From: Diphasiastrum complanatum
Lineage: Eukaryota; Streptophyta; Lycopodiopsida; Lycopodiales; Lycopodiaceae
Assembly (NCBI GenBank): GCA_029204225.1
Contig: CM055108.1
Coordinates: 5,333,599-5,397,598 of the forward strand
Reading direction: 5' to 3'
DNA length: 64,000 bases
This document shows, piece after piece, positions 16,113 to 26,423 of this stretch. The position numbers and the translations under genes were made by a program. How positions within the stretch are numbered: position 1 is the stretch's first letter; every line of letters begins with the position of its first letter. The notes under the pieces were generated by a model, which saw only the letters and a program-made list of their open reading frames with translations, was not told the origin of the DNA and did not search any database.

Positions 16113-17239
16113 ATGGGTTCAATTGGAGCCTATCTTCTTGAGGCTAGTGAAAGGCTAAATTCTAATAATTATTCAACTTGGAAAGTGAGAATGGAGTCAC
16201 TACTTGTGCTCCAAGATATGTATGATCTTGTCATTGGAGAGGAAGAAGAACCTCGAGGAGGGCAAGATCTAGTGAGGTACAAAAGGAGAGCTAGACTAGC
16301 ATTACATTGTCTAAAAATTAATTCTAGTAATGAACTTCTAAAGGAAGTGGCATCTTGTACCTCGGCCAAGGAGGCATGGGACTACCTTACAGGGATTTAT
16401 GAATCCAAAAATACTAGAGTGCTTATGATTAAAAACAAAGTTCTTCAAAGCATTAGAGGGAGTGATGAGAGTGCTCAAGAGTATGTCTTGAGAATAATTT
16501 CCATCATTAGTGAAGGTATTCATGATGATGAACTTGTTCAAATCATTTTGAATGGCCTTGGAGATGAGTTCTCCAATTTGTACAAAGCTTTGCTATTCAA
16601 GATGCACCACCTTCCATTGACAAGCCCCATAGTGTGCTTGTGGCCGAGGAGAGTAGGATCCTTCATGTCAAGCAAAGGATTGGATTATTGAAGTTGCATG
16701 ATGGTGATGAGAAGGCCAACTTCTCAAGCAAAGGAAAGGCAAAGTCAAAGAAGAACATCCAACAAAAGGAGACCAAAAGTGATGATCAATCATCAAGCTC
16801 CAAAGGTGGAAAGAAGAACAAAGCCAAACTCAAGTGCTTCTTTTGTGGAAAGAAGGGGCACTTTGTAGCCGAGTGTTACAAGAAAAAGAATGCACAAGGA
16901 GAGAGCAAACAAGGCAACCTCACTCTTGAGGAAGGTGAGGATAAAGTGGATTCATCCTTGATGGCTTCTACATCAACATCCAAGAGCTACTCCAATGACA
17001 CATGGTGGATTGATAGTGGGGCTAGTTCCCACATGACATTCCAAAATGATTTTTTCTCAACTCTTGTACCTTTTGTAGGTTGTAAAAAGTCTATTCTAAC
17101 AGCAAGTGATCAAGAATGTAGAATAGATGGAGTGGGAACTATTCCCTTAAGTCTTGGATCCTCTAAAAGAGTAGATCTTGATAATGTACTCTATGTTCCT
17201 ACACTCGAATTTGTTAAGTGTAGGACAATTGATAGATGA
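16113..17239 (+). pseudogene. Copia gag and protease, frameshifted
   Basis: Gag starts at MGSIGAYLLEASERLN (16113); this start was chosen because the sister element at 30459 begins with the same MGS-A-YLLE-SERLN block. Gag core motifs are STWKVRMESLL and KEAWDYLTGIYES. A frameshift at about 16600-16640 moves the rest to another frame, with a CCHC zinc knuckle CFFCGKKGHFVAEC (about 16837-16878) and the protease active site WWIDSGASSHMT (about 17003-17038). The frame breaks again near 17215. Gag packages RNA; the aspartic protease matures the polyprotein. Confidence 0.9.
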
Positions 17240-17278
17240 TGGCTTAGATGTCCATTTTAAGCAGGTGCTTGCTCCATA

Positions 17279-18184
17279 ATGATGTATAATACTTGCATTG
17301 TAAAGGGATTCAAGCAAGGAAGGCTTTTTAAGCTAGATGCTAATGTTTTTCTTGGAAGTGTGAACATGGTGAAGGAGGAGCTCAATCAAGTGGAGCTTTG
17401 GCATAAGAGGTTGGGCCACCCCAACTTCAAATCTATGGAGGTGCTATGCACCAAGGATCTTGCTCTCGGCCTTCCAGAGACACTCTCAAAGTGTGGAAAA
17501 AGATGTGAAGCTTGTAGCCTCTCAAAGGCACACAAGCTATCTTTTGATATCTCTTCCACTAGATCTACAAAATCATTAGATCTTATTCATAGTGATGTGC
17601 ACTCTTTTTCTCAAGAATCTAATGGAGGTGCATCTATGTATGTATCTTTTATTGATGATTACTCTAGATACACTTGGATTGAACTTTTGGATTCCAAAAG
17701 TAAAGTGTTTGAAGTTTTTATTAAGTTCAAAACTCTAGTTGAAAATCAACTTGATGCTAGAATTAAAGTATTGAGTGATAATGGTGGAGAGTATATCTCC
17801 ACCAAGATGATAGAGTTTTGTAAATCCAATGGCATTAAGAGAGAACTTACATGTACTTATAGTCCTCAACAAAATGGTATAGCTGAGAGGATGAATAGAA
17901 CACTTTGTGAGTGTGCTAAGGCTTTGAGGTTAGATGCATCTCTACCTAAGTCCTTTTGGGGAGAGGCTATTATTTGTGCAACTTATTTGTGTAATAGATT
18001 GTCATGTAAGCCCATTGGAGGCATAACATCTTATGAGGCTCTATTTTGTAAGAAGCCGAATCTTAAAGATCTAAGAATTTTCGAATCTACTTGCTATGTT
18101 TTTCAAGCATTAGATACAAGAAAAAAGGATGATTCTACTTCTATAAAAGGGTTCTTTGTTGGTTATGCTGAAATTAGCAAATGA
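17279..18184 (+). pseudogene. Copia integrase with GAG-pre-integrase domain
   Basis: The zinc module WHKRLGHPNFKSMEVLC...CGKRCEACSLSKAHK is at about 17398-17535. The catalytic core has DLIHSD, FIDDYSRYTWI, LSDNGGEYIS and YSPQQNGIAERMNRT, giving the D-D-E triad. The frame ends at a TGA (18182-18184) inside the conserved segment YAEISK-(stop)-YRVYNP, consistent with a CGA to TGA change. Integrase inserts the cDNA in the nucleus. Confidence 0.93.
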
Positions 18185-19526
18185 TATAGAGTCTATAATC
18201 CATTCACTAAAAAGATTCCAGTGAGTAGAGATGTTACTTTTGATGAAGGTAACCACTACAAGTTGAATGAGAAAGCTTCTAATCCATCTTATGTCAAGGA
18301 TCTTGTAAGTTTTGAGGAGGAGCCTACATGTGATCAAGATCTTGAAGATCCATCTCAAGATCTGAGGACTCCAAGGAGATCTACAAGAAGGAAGGTTGAG
18401 CCTTCAAGGCTCACCTATGTTGACAAAGGTGAACAAAGGGAAGATCTTCATTCACTTACCTCTCTAACTTCTATGTTTGATGAGCCAAGTTGCTTTGAAG
18501 AGGCTATGGAGTCATAAGAATGGAGGGATGCCATGCAAAAGGAGTATGATGCTCTTATGGAGAATCATACATGGAAGCTTGTGGATCTTCCTCATGGAAG
18601 AAAACCACTTGAGTGCAAATGGATCTATAGATTTAAGTACAATCAAGACGGGAGCATCAACAAACACAAGGCAAGGCTAGTGACAAAGGGGTTCTTGCAA
18701 ACCAAGGGAGTAGATTTTGATGAAACTTTTGCTCCTGTTGCTAAGCTAGTTTCCATAAGGTTGATTATTTCTCTTGCAACTACTTTCAATTGGCCTCTAT
18801 TTCAACTTGATGTGACTAATGCATTTCTCAATGGATATTCGGAAGAGGAGATCTTCATGAGACAACCCGAGGGCTTCATCAAAGAAGATCAAGAGGAAAA
18901 AGTGTGTTTGTTGCTAAGAAGCCTTTATGGGCTTAAGCAAGCACCTAGAGCTTGGTACTCTAGGTTGAATACTTTCTTGAACTCTATAAAATTTTTTGTA
19001 AGGGCTTATGATCCTTCTTTGTACTTAAGATTCAATGATGGTAAGATCATCATTCTCATTTTGTATGTAGATGTCATTATCCTTAGTGGAAATGGTCATG
19101 ATGGTATACAAGAAGTGAAAGTAGCAGTGTTTAAAGAGTTTAAGATGGTGGATCTTGGTAATCTTCATTTCATATTAGGAATAGAAGTTTCAAGAGGCAA
19201 GGATTTGAGTTTTATTTGTAAATTCAAATATACTTCTTCTATTTTAGAAAAGTTTAAAATAAAAGATTGTAACAGAGTAGAAACTCCTATGGAACAAAAT
19301 GTAAAAGTTTTCAATAGTGATGATGAAGCATCCTTTGAGGACATCACACTATATAGGAGACTTGTAGGCTCCTTGATCTATCTTACTATAACTAGGCCTG
19401 ATCTAAGATATAGTGTAGGTAAACTTAGCCAATCTATGCAAAATCCATTGGTTTGTCATTGGAAAAATGCAAGAAGGGTGTTGAGGTACATCTCGGCCAC
19501 CAAGAACTTTGGCATTTTATATGACG
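18185..19526 (+). pseudogene. Copia linker and reverse transcriptase, catalytic Asp lost
   Basis: The linker (VSRDVTFDEGNHYK, RTPRRSTRRKVEPSRL) runs to a TAA at about 18515, then RT continues (EWRDAMQKEYDALMENHTW, QLDVTNAFLNGYSEEE, LYGLKQAPRAWYSRL). The catalytic motif reads YVDV instead of YVDD at about 19060-19075, which should abolish polymerase activity. RT ends at NFGILYDG; RNase H, polypurine tract and 3' LTR are missing because another copia is joined at about 19527. Confidence 0.92.
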
Positions 19527-21240
19527 GGCATAGTCGATTTGGACACGTGAATACAAGATCACTTTCTTATATGTGTTGTAATAATTTAGTTGATGGACTG
19601 AATTTCTCTTCTTCATTAGATAGGAAATCTTTCTTTTGTGAATCATGCATCTATGGGAAGCACTCTAGAAGCAAGTTTCCAAAATCACATTCCATCAAAA
19701 CAAAGCATGTATTAGATCTTGTACATAGCGATCTTTGTGGTCCAATTCCAACTCCATCCTTAGGAGATGTAGTCTATTTTATCACTTTCATAGATAATTA
19801 TTCTATATGGTCTATAGTCATGTTCATTAAGCACAAATCAGAAGCCTTTGAATGCTTCAAGAGATTCAAGGCCATGGCCGAGACACAAACATCTAAGAAA
19901 GTGAAGGCACTCCGAACTGATGATGGTGGCGAATACATCTCCAACGAGATGTCCGACTACCTGGTTGAACATGTCATCAAAAGACAGTTCACTACTTCCT
20001 ATTCACCTCAACAGAACGGGATTGCAGAAAGGAAGAATTGAACTCTTCTCAAATCAGCCAAATCCATACTACATCAAGCACACCTACTTGCAAAGTTCTG
20101 GGAAGAAGCTATTGCCATATCCTGTTACATGCAGAACAAATCCAACACCAAAGCCATCAACAACAAGACTCCTCATGAAGTTTGGCATGGGCACAAGCCT
20201 AGTGTCAGCCATTTAAAGATCTTTGGTTGTATATGTTTTGTTCACATTCCTAAACAGCTTAGGAAGAAGCTAGATCATAGGACACATAAATGTACTTTCA
20301 TTGGCTATCCTGATGAACATAAAGCTTATAAAGTTTATGATCCATCCACCAATGTAGTGTTTGTCTCTAGGGATGTAATATTTCAAGAACATACATATTA
20401 TGCCATTTCAAACAGCCATCGATAAACGATGCTATGTCATTTCATCCTATTTTACGTAGCATGGATTCTTCCAACGTTGATGTTCCTTCTACAAAACCTG
20501 CAACTATAGCTACAGAAGCCGAGCAACCGACAGTTCCTGTCATCAGACCAGACCAAGCTACCTCGAGCAGATCTGGAGAAACTCAAGAAAAAGCATCATC
20601 GCATCTTGGTCAGTTGTACACCTTCCAACTGGAAGGATTCGAAGTCAAAGGCCAAGAGCACAAAGTGTGCAAGGTACACAAAGCAATCTACGGTCTGAAA
20701 TAGGCTGCAAGAGCATGGTTCGATAGAATCAACTCTTATCTTATTCAATTGGGATATGCAAACAATTCAACTGATTGTAATGTTTATTCAAAGCATATAG
20801 ACACCAATTCAGTTCACATAGCTCTTTATGTAGATGAAGCATTTATTTTGTCTAACGACACTTCTCTACTGCACACTACTAAGAGTGATCTATCAAAGGA
20901 ATTTGACATAACTGATTTAGGAGTTGTTCATTCTTTGCTAGAAATTCACATCATTAGAGATAGACTTCAGAAGAAGATCTATCTTAGCCAGACAAGCATA
21001 TCTAAAAGGCATTTTAGAAAAGTTTCATATGTCTGATTGCAAACCAACTGATACCGCAATGGATCCAAGTATTGTATTGACTAAATCTACTAGTGCTGAT
21101 TCTAATAGTGAAGTACTCGACATAGCGATGTACCCTTATCATTCACTAATAGGATCTTTGATGTATGCAATGTTGTGTAATAGACCAGATTTAGCATACT
21201 CTGTTAGCATGTTAAGTCAATTCATGTCTAATCTAAAAAA
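19527..21240 (+). pseudogene. Second copia element: pre-integrase, integrase, deleted RT
   Basis: It begins inside a GAG-pre-integrase domain (FGHVNTRSLSYM...CESCIYGKHSRSKF), joined in frame to the RT of the previous element. The integrase core follows (LVHSDLCGPIPTPS, LRTDDGGEYISNEM, YSPQQNGIAERKN), then a stop at 20039. The integrase tail (PHEVWHGHKPSVSHLKIFGC) continues in other frames to 20425. RT has an internal deletion: a short linker is followed at once by KVHKAIYGLK, stop, AARAWFDRINSYL. The catalytic motif is YVDE rather than YVDD at about 20830. RT ends abruptly at LSQFMSN near 21228, where AT-rich DNA begins. Confidence 0.9.
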
Positions 21241-21515
21241 TCTTTTCATTTCTTAAAATTTTTAACAATATTTTTTTTTTACAAAAAATATTATAAAAAC
21301 ACATCTAAAATTAAAATATTAAAAACTTGACAAATCATTATAATTTTAATTTTTGATAATGATTATCAATGTTAAAATTTTTAAAATATTTCAAATTCTT
21401 AATTTTCAATCGTTAAAAAACAAATTTAAAAGCATTACATCAATAAAAAAGAATTCAAAACACAATACATCAAAAAATATAAATGCAATTATTATTTAAA
21501 ACAAAAGAAAAAATT
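21241..21515. other. AT-rich 3' flank of the methyltransferase relic
   Basis: About 275 bases, very AT-rich, no frame. It lies directly after the last exon of the minus-strand relic and probably contains its 3' untranslated region and the left limit of the mobile unit. No terminal inverted repeat could be recognised. Confidence 0.45.
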
Positions 21516-22729
21516 TTATTTCCAAAAATCTTCGAAGTCATTTACATCTTTTTCTTTTTCTTGAGTAGCCACTGTACTTTCAAGTGGAACCTCTTCTACA
21601 ATTTCCTTGACTACCGTTACTACATTGTAATCTTGAACCAAGACATGAGCAAATTCTCATGTGTCGCCTACTTTTCTGCTAGCAGGAGGTTGAGGTTCCT
21701 CGGACAAGGGAATTACTGTATCCTCGCTGTCTAAACTCTTTCCCATCTCAGATAGTTCATCTGGCAAAATTGAAAGCGATTTCATTCTCATTTTTACAAA
21801 ATCAACTAAATTAGTACCTAAATCTACTGCAGCAACATGTCTGCCTTTCTGAACTGCACATGCACTCGTAATGCCGCTACTGCTAAATAAATCCAAAACC
21901 CAATCAGTTGGGTGAGAAAAAATATCAATTAAATGATTAATTAATTGCTGTAGCTTCTGGTAGGGACAAGCCACGAAACCCGTCATTGGATTTTATAATT
22001 TCTTTGTCATGGCTAAATACTGGAACAAGTTTTCAAAACTTGTCAGTCCGGAAGTGTTGTAATGAAGCATCGAGCGTTTGTCATCCAAAGAATAATAACC
22101 GATGGTTATGTATTCTATTTCATTGCAAAGTTGAGCTCCTCTCAAATTCCTGACATTGGGCTTGTACCTGACATGGAACATTACAAGCAAAATAAGTTAA
22201 AAATTTTAACTTTAAAATAAAAAATTTAAAATAAAAATATGAATTAAAACATGAATTAATATTTCAGGAACTTAGAAACTTACCACACAATATTCTCTAT
22301 TCCCGCATTATAGAAAGTTAGTAGAGCTTTCTATACTAATGCTACTGCCAAGAAGAATGAAAAATAACAACTCTCCAAATTGGAATTGTTGTGACTTCAA
22401 GAAAACCCTACATAAAACTATGGATTTCAGTGAATTTGAAAGGGGAATCATCATTTAATGCAATTCTTTCATCTGAAATCCATATGGTATATCAACGATG
22501 CAGAGTGTATAAGGTCTTTTTTTCTTAAATTTTAAAATTTCTCTACAATCGCCCTCTTCAACTGAGTAAAAGCATGGTTGATCATCGACACTTTTGAGAA
22601 GGTAGGTCTCTAATGGATTCTCCTCTGCAATGGTCTCACCACGTGCCAATCTCTCCCTGTCCCTTTTTTCTGCTTTTGCCTTCAGAATATGTCTCTTGAA
22701 TTGCTCTGGAAGGACTTTGTTTTTCTTGT
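21516..22729 (-). pseudogene. Methyltransferase exons (motif IV then motif I, beta order)
   Basis: The exon at 22284-22729 gives YSVEEGDCREIL...CIVDIPYGF. DIPYG is the catalytic D-x-P-Y motif IV at about 22470-22484. A frameshift follows, then WRVVIFHSSWQ and YNAGIENIVW. The exon at 21516-22167 continues YKPNVRNLRGAQLCNEIE, then (after a TAA) NPMTGF, and motif I as DWVLDLFSSSGITSACAVQ with GRHVAAVDL at about 21895-21810. Motif IV before motif I is the beta order of the N6_N4_Mtase family. The tail after KVGDT has a TGA, then an acidic stretch to a TAA at 21516. An intact enzyme would methylate adenine N6 or cytosine N4 using S-adenosylmethionine; which base cannot be told from D-I-P-Y alone. 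Confidence 0.82.
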
Positions 22730-23562
22730 CTTCGGGAGATGGAAAAAGAAAAAGCTATGCTTAGCATGGGAGACAAAAAATATAAAATAGAATAGGAGAT
22801 TTAACTTATCAAAAAAAAATAATTAAATAAGAGAAAAGCTATGCTTAGCATAGGAGACATAGAATATAGAAAAGAAACAATTAATAAGCACTTATGCTAA
22901 GCATGGGTGAAATAAATACCATGTCTCTAAACAAAATCAGAAATGGACTCAAGGATTCATTTCGGCTCCTCAGAAGATAAAGCCTCTAGCACTCATCGAA
23001 ATCTTGACAATTTAACCTTGTCACAAAGGCTTCTTGAACTTTCATAAATAATTTATGCCTGCATTTAGAATGTGTAATTGTTAAAAATCCAACAAAATCA
23101 TGAAAATCACTTTATTACAAAAAGTAACATGAAAATAAATATTTAGATTATGACTATTACCTTTGAAATTCTATCTCCATTTCTGCCAGAGAAAGTTGAC
23201 CATCGGCAACTCTAGAAAGAACACTTATTATTAGTTTTGAAGAGCTAATCCCTTGCATATTCTTCCACTCGGATATTCCCATTTCTGTAGGGATTGGCTT
23301 TAGAATTTGAGTGCTCACAATTTTTTTCTTTGACTTTGAGGCACCCTGAGCAGGTTGGCCTTTTATTTGAAAAGTTTCCCATTTATCAAAAATTTTATCA
23401 ACAAGGGCCCACACCTGAAATAAAAAAAAAAATTATTTGATAAAGAACTTAGTAAGTATTAAAATTGACTTCAAAATTTTAGTTTGATAAAAACAATTTA
23501 AAAGAACTACAACATATATTATGACCAGAGCATTCCATGACGAACATAGCAAAACAAATTAC

Positions 23563-24568
23563 CTGGCCACTACGAAAAGCAAGCTGAAAAAAATTATCAT
23601 ATTTTGTAAGGCTCTACGTAGAATTTTTCGAATCAAAAGGCAGGCTCATCTTTTGAGCAAAGAGTGCTTTCAGCTCAAGTTGATTTACATCTCCTGCTTT
23701 GGAGACTCTCATGTACTCTTTGTGAAAAAAATCGAATTCTTTGTATCACGGTCATCTTCATCCGGTAATCCTGATCAATATTGTGGTCCCAAGCCAATAA
23801 TTTTGTTTCTTCCACTGTCAGGCCAGCAAATGCAATGGCACTCACAGTTCGAAAGCTTGGAATATGGGGATACTCTTGAGATAATTGTTTCCGGGCTTGT
23901 AAACTGTGTATGCCCCCAAGAACAAAAAAATGATATGAATCTAATAAAGAAAAATTAAAATTTGCAACATCGTTGCATTCGTTAGGATCAACCAAAACAA
24001 CAAAAGGAGTAACTATGGCTTGTGTATGATCTTTAAATTTTATTTTTAAATTATGTACATGTGTTTCATTTGGTTCTCTTACTTCCATTGGCCTGAATCA
24101 TGTTATTGGGTCTACAGGTGGCCTATCACACTGATGTATATCTAAAATCAAAGTTGTTTCTTTTATTTTTTTTGTTTTATGAAAATCTTCTCTTAATTTG
24201 GCAGGCTCAGAGCTGTCTTGTAAAGGACGGATGGATGCACCAGGTAGCGACATAGATGGTTCAGTGGCGACTTTTTTGCTTTCAGCAGACGGGATGGACT
24301 TATGGCGATGTGTCGCCATGGTCTTTGGGCGTGAGTTAGGTCTAGTGGGAGAAGACTTAGAAATATTATGAGATCTCTTTTTTCTGAGATGAGGGACAGC
24401 TACAACTTCATCCTCAACATTTTCAGAGGCCGGCTTTGTGACCTGGGTAGTGGTAGAAGCGGGCTTGCGAAGTCCAATAGATACACCTTTTGAACTCCAT
24501 AATGAATAGACCAATTCTTTTCTCTCAACAATAGCATCTAGAACCATTTTTAAGCATTGCTTCATGCT
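23563..24568 (-). pseudogene. ParB-like domain exon
   Basis: Exon 3 of the methyltransferase relic. After a basic Ser/Pro/Lys linker (RKKRSHNISKSSPTRP) comes VDPIT-(TGA stop)-FRPMEVREP at about 24090, then FVVLVDPNEC. The diagnostic ParB/sulfiredoxin-fold block follows: YHFFVLGGIHSLQARKQL, SFRTVSAIAFAGLTVEETK, and LLAWDHNIDQDYRMKMT (about 23990-23730). This is the G-G-x-H/R-R-L, variable-A-x-x-GLT-x-EE, A-x-x-HN pattern of ParB-type domains. After IQRIRFF a run of T changes the frame, and the rest reads VSKAGDVNQLELKALF to a GT donor at 23562. The TGA at 24095-24097 sits where an Arg (CGA) would fit. Confidence 0.78.
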
Positions 24569-25293
24569 CTGGACAGAAACAAAAATCAAGTTTAAAATAT
24601 AATGAATAAAGGCTTTTATCTAAAAGTTTAAACAATTTTATATTTAGTAACAACTATGCTAAGCATGAAACAAATGTAGACAAACATGAATAAAAATATG
24701 TTTTATAATTACACACCAAAGTAACTAGAGCTTTATCAAAATAAGCTTTGATGGCCTCGTCCTGGCAAAGTCGAATCTTTATCATAGTCTCGTTCAGAAT
24801 GAAAATAGAACGAGACTTATCCGTCTCCTTTACAAGTACATTCACAAAGCCTTCTTCTTGATCCTCATATGGTTGATCAGCAAGCAATCTTCATTGAACT
24901 TTGAATTGTGAGTCTCCCCTGCCAGGCTTCTCAACTAAATGAATAAAAAGCTCCGAAAGCTTTGTGTTTTTTACCCCTTTGGTGAAGTAGTACATGAATT
25001 TTTTTTTATCTTTCAATGGAATATCTTAAGGTTTACCCAAAATTTTAAAAAAAATCCTCAACATTTTGCAAATTATCAAAGACAATTGAAAATTTGCAAA
25101 AAAACAGACTTTTTAGGAAAATTTAAAACACTACTTTAATGAAAATACTGAAAACTTTAATAAGACAAGCCGTTTTTGTGAAAAATCTTTAAAAACAAAA
25201 CTAAAAACTCAACACATTTTCTTACTAAAATACCTCAAAAGGATCACTTTCCTCAGACAAAGCCTTGTAAAACAAAAAAAATACGAGTAGCGA

Positions 25294-25842
25294 CCTATGC
25301 TAAGCATAGGTTGTATTCGGGTCCTTAGTAACAACTTATGTTCAACATAGAAAGCCGACGGAATATTTCAATTCGCTCAGCATAGGTGAGCAAGCAAATT
25401 GCAAAGACATCCTATGCTGAGCATAGGTTGGACTAGAGCACGCGAGTGACAACCTATGCTGAGCATAGGTTGCATCTCTGGTCATCTTCTAGCCCATGCC
25501 AAGCATAGGTCGTTACTCGCGCGCTCTAGTCCAACCTATGCTCAACATAGGATGTCTTCACAATTTGCTTGCTAACCTATGCTGAGCATAGGTTAGAAGA
25601 GGACCAAAGATGCAACTTATGCTCAACATAGGTCGAACCGTGAAAATCCCGCCGGAATCCTATGTTGAGCATAGGATGTTACTAAGGACCCGAGCACAAT
25701 CTATGCTCAGCACAGGTTAGAGGAGAGGATTGGTGCAAGCACCTATGCTGAGCATAGGTTATCCATGTTTTAAGAAGATGAATACAAATTAAAACATGAA
25801 TATTTTCTAATGCAAGAATTTGATACCCATGCTAAGCATAGA
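25294..25842. repeat. Array of 17-bp palindromes, consensus CCTATGCTNAGCATAGG
   Basis: Thirteen full or near copies begin at 25294, 25335, 25411, 25453, 25493, 25535, 25576, 25616, 25659, 25700, 25742 and 25826, with a half copy at about 25375. The spacing is 33-49 bases in most intervals. The array lies in intron 1 of the methyltransferase relic. Single related copies are at 22754, 22838, 22891 and 24653 (introns) and 26307 and 26377 (between the divergent genes). Confidence 0.95.
25318..25692. repeat. Long foldback (inverted repeat) embedding the palindromes
   Basis: Matching arms are seen as CGGGTCCTTAGTAACA (25318-25333) against its complement (25677-25692), GCAAGCAAATTG (25390-25401) against 25561-25572, and TTGGACTAGAGC (25428-25439) against 25523-25534. 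They are nested in the right order around a centre near 25480. The whole 375 bp could fold into one long hairpin. Confidence 0.9.
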
Positions 25843-25973
25843 ACAAAGTTAAAAAATGACAATAATCTTACCGTCAAGAAATCTGTAAGCGAGAACGTAT
25901 GTGAAATCTTATAGAAAGCTGTGACTTTGTCGCAGCGAGAGCTCTGGCAGCATGTGTGCTTCTGAATTTGCAA

Positions 25974-26423
25974 ATGAAGTGAGTTATGCTGGGACTATGG
26001 TCCTTAGATAAATTTTTTTTCGAGACCCCCCGTCTCACGCCAGACCTCCAGCTTGCTTCGGGACCGAGTTGTCGTGACTCACCTCACCTCATGCCGAAAT
26101 TGAGCCTGAACCGAGACCGTCCAAACCTAAACCTGACCCTAAACCTAAACCTAACCCTAACCCTAAGGATGCTACCAAACAGTATTTAAGGCATGGTAGC
26201 TGCTGGAAATTTAAATTAGCTAGTTACTTGCTAGGCTTGTTGCTCATTTGCATTTCGTTTTTTTTTTTGTATACGTCTATTAAGGTTCGCATAGCTTTGT
26301 ATTTATTCTATGACCAGCATAGGTTGCAGGTAAGTTTGTGGAGCACATTTAGTGTGGTGTTAACTATTTTAACGGGTCTATGCTTAGCATAAGTACATAG
26401 TTAAAATTTCTTTTAAGGTTACG
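25974..26423. promoter_or_regulatory. Shared promoter region of two divergent relic genes, with telomere-like repeat
   Basis: 450 bases separate the inferred starts. At 26124-26166 lies an imperfect CCTAAA/CCCTAA run (about seven units). Plant telomeres are CCCTAAA, and short telo-box motifs are known in plant promoters. Two palindromes of the 17-bp family (26307, 26377) are here as well. No clear TATA box was identified. The promoter role is inference from position. Confidence 0.5.

Larger units (their letters stand above)
21516..25973 (-). pseudogene. ParB-like domain plus DNA N6-adenine/N4-cytosine methyltransferase, spliced and broken
   Basis: Inferred exons on the minus strand: about 25872-25973, about 24720-24940, 23563-24568, 23161-23414, 22920-23058, 22284-22729 and 21516-22167. 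From exon 3 on they are bounded by GT and AG and keep phase across joins, for example NIVW|YKPN at exons 6-7. The product would be about 900 residues: a charged N-terminal part, a Ser/Lys-rich linker, a ParB-like domain, a linker, then a methyltransferase. Lesions include in-frame stops in exons 2, 3, 5, 6 and 7 and frameshifts in exons 3 (a run of seven T) and 6. The joint of exons 1 and 2 is out of phase, so exon 1 is tentative. ParB-methylase fusions are known from bacteria and phages; in a plant genome next to a transposase-like gene this suggests mobile cargo. Confidence 0.8.

Noticed and set aside
21657-22190. Methyltransferase from bacterial contamination or organelle DNA
   Set aside because: The gene has several GT-AG introns with preserved phase and sits between plant copia elements on one contiguous sequence, which argues for a nuclear gene; an assembly check would still help.
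25294-25842. Palindrome array as a CRISPR array
   Set aside because: Repeats are short palindromes, spacers are not uniform, arms are inverted, and the window is a plant nuclear genome.
26001-26189. Plus-strand frame rich in LTLNLNL
   Set aside because: It is a translation of the telomere-like repeat, not a protein.
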